Made by a program: the position numbers and the translations under genes. A stretch of 42,024 nt of DNA from Chitinophagaceae bacterium (GTDB lineage: Bacteria > Bacteroidota > Bacteroidia > Chitinophagales > Chitinophagaceae). How positions within the stretch are numbered: position 1 is the stretch's first letter; each line of letters opens with the position of its first letter. Under the pieces are notes generated by a model, which was not told where the DNA came from, ran no database searches, and was given only the letters and a program-made list of their open reading frames with translations. The DNA lies in contig CANBSW010000017.1 in the NCBI GenBank assembly GCA_947372235.1, positions 1 through 42,024 on the forward strand, in the 5' to 3' direction. This document shows, in pieces, positions 41,383 through 42,024 of the stretch.

Positions 41383-42012
41383 ATGAAGAAAATATACGCT
41401 TGCTGTCTGTACCTCTTTGCCTTTACTATAACTGCTTTCTCTCAAAACGACCCCGCTGCCAAAAAAGTGTTGGATGCCGTTGGAGCCAAAGTAAAAGCCT
41501 CTAAAGGGATTTCAGCGAATTGTACACTTAGTTCATTTACCAGTAAGGGCAAGGCTAATGGTACCCAGTCTATTACCCTTCAGATGAAAGGCGAAAAATA
41601 CCTGCTTAATCAGGGCAAAACCGAGATCATCTGTGATGGCAGCAATGTATATCGTTTCGATGGTGAGAAAACCATTACCAAATCAGCTGTAGAAGAGGGC
41701 AGCCAAACATTGAGTCCGCAAAAATTATTGTCAGGGGCATATGATAAGGATTTCACCTATAAATTACTTCCTTCTAAAGGACCTTTCTACGAAATAGAAA
41801 TGAAACCGATCGATAGTAAAAAGAATTTCCAAAAAGTGAATCTTTTTATCGATAAAGCCAAAAGCACTTTCGCCAAAGCAAGAATTTTGGATAAAAGCAA
41901 TAATGTAACAGAAGTAAAAATTGGCAACCTGAATCTGAATGCAACAGTGGCCGATGCTAAATTCATTTTTAACAAAGCCAAGTACCCCAAAGATGTTGAG
42001 ATCCTTGATTAA
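41383..42012 (+). CDS. LolA-like outer-membrane lipoprotein carrier protein
   Basis: A 209-residue periplasmic protein with a signal peptide (MKKIYACCLYLFAFTITAFS, cleaved near FSQ). The mature part matches LolA-like carriers: an N-terminal helix (AAKKVLDAVGAKVKAS), then antiparallel strands including GTQSITLQMKGEKYLL, CDGSNVYRFD and YEIEMKPIDSKKNFQKVNLF. The unclosed beta-barrel of the family binds the acyl chains of lipoproteins in transit to the outer membrane. Bacteroidota homologues are divergent and not all are proven carriers, so I withhold the lolA symbol. It lies downstream of ftsK with its own candidate promoter and ends just before the window edge. Confidence 0.85.
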   Translation: MKKIYACCLYLFAFTITAFSQNDPAAKKVLDAVGAKVKASKGISANCTLSSFTSKGKANGTQSITLQMKGEKYLLNQGKTEIICDGSNVYRFDGEKTITKSAVEEGSQTLSPQKLLSGAYDKDFTYKLLPSKGPFYEIEMKPIDSKKNFQKVNLFIDKAKSTFAKARILDKSNNVTEVKIGNLNLNATVADAKFIFNKAKYPKDVEILD

Positions 42013-42024
42013 AATCGTTAGCGT

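Overview
The window is about 42 kb of chromosome from a member of the Bacteroidota, most likely the family Chitinophagaceae. The assignment rests on gene content: DUF6526 and DUF2490 proteins, a membrane-anchored CCDC81-type HU protein, a fused SpmA/SpmB nucleoside-recognition protein, lipoproteins of Bacteroidota type and a type-2 OMP decarboxylase. Promoter-like TAnnTTTG boxes, the lack of strong Shine-Dalgarno sequences and the moderate A+T richness agree with it. The genus cannot be fixed from sequence alone. I see no rRNA, tRNA, CRISPR array, prophage or intact insertion sequence.

Layout. 1-2.1 kb: the 3' end of prfB, then an overlapping SDR/FAD-oxidoreductase pair. 2.2-2.9 kb: an unrecognised protein on the minus strand. 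3.1-9.2 kb: an efflux operon (small membrane leader protein, TolC-like outer-membrane protein, RND permease, lipoprotein adaptor). 9.3-13.2 kb, minus strand: a DUF2490 protein, a 2-oxoacid dehydrogenase E2 and cinA. 13.2-15.6 kb: PBP4-type dacB, a DUF6526 protein and a thioesterase. 15.9-21.3 kb: an apparent envelope operon encoding a large periplasmic TPR protein, an outer-membrane beta-barrel and a membrane-tethered HU-like protein. 21.4-25.8 kb: a zinc-ribbon methyltransferase, a glutaminyl cyclase, ychF and a triple-rhodanese protein. 25.9-32.9 kb: the SpmAB fusion, a GH13 lipoprotein, pyrF, a Tat-type metallophosphoesterase, an SGNH hydrolase and kynU. 33.1-42 kb: an S9 peptidase, gcdH, a broken GxxExxY gene inside an inverted-repeat cassette, aroK, a DUF423 gene, ftsK and a LolA-like gene.

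Most genes are housekeeping or envelope functions in short transcription units. The unusual layer is between the genes. Nearly every gap carries perfect or near-perfect inverted repeats, often overlapping or abutting stop codons and often built from 7-8 bp units (TTCAAAA, AATAAACC, AAGTCSGN) or from short repeated phrases. One such repeat bounds a roughly 570 bp cassette with a frameshifted PD-(D/E)XK-like GxxExxY gene, and a solo copy of the same repeat lies 6 kb away. Other points of note are an RND permease lacking two canonical proton-relay residues, four consecutive hairpins upstream of gcdH, and an HU-like domain fused to a C-terminal membrane anchor.
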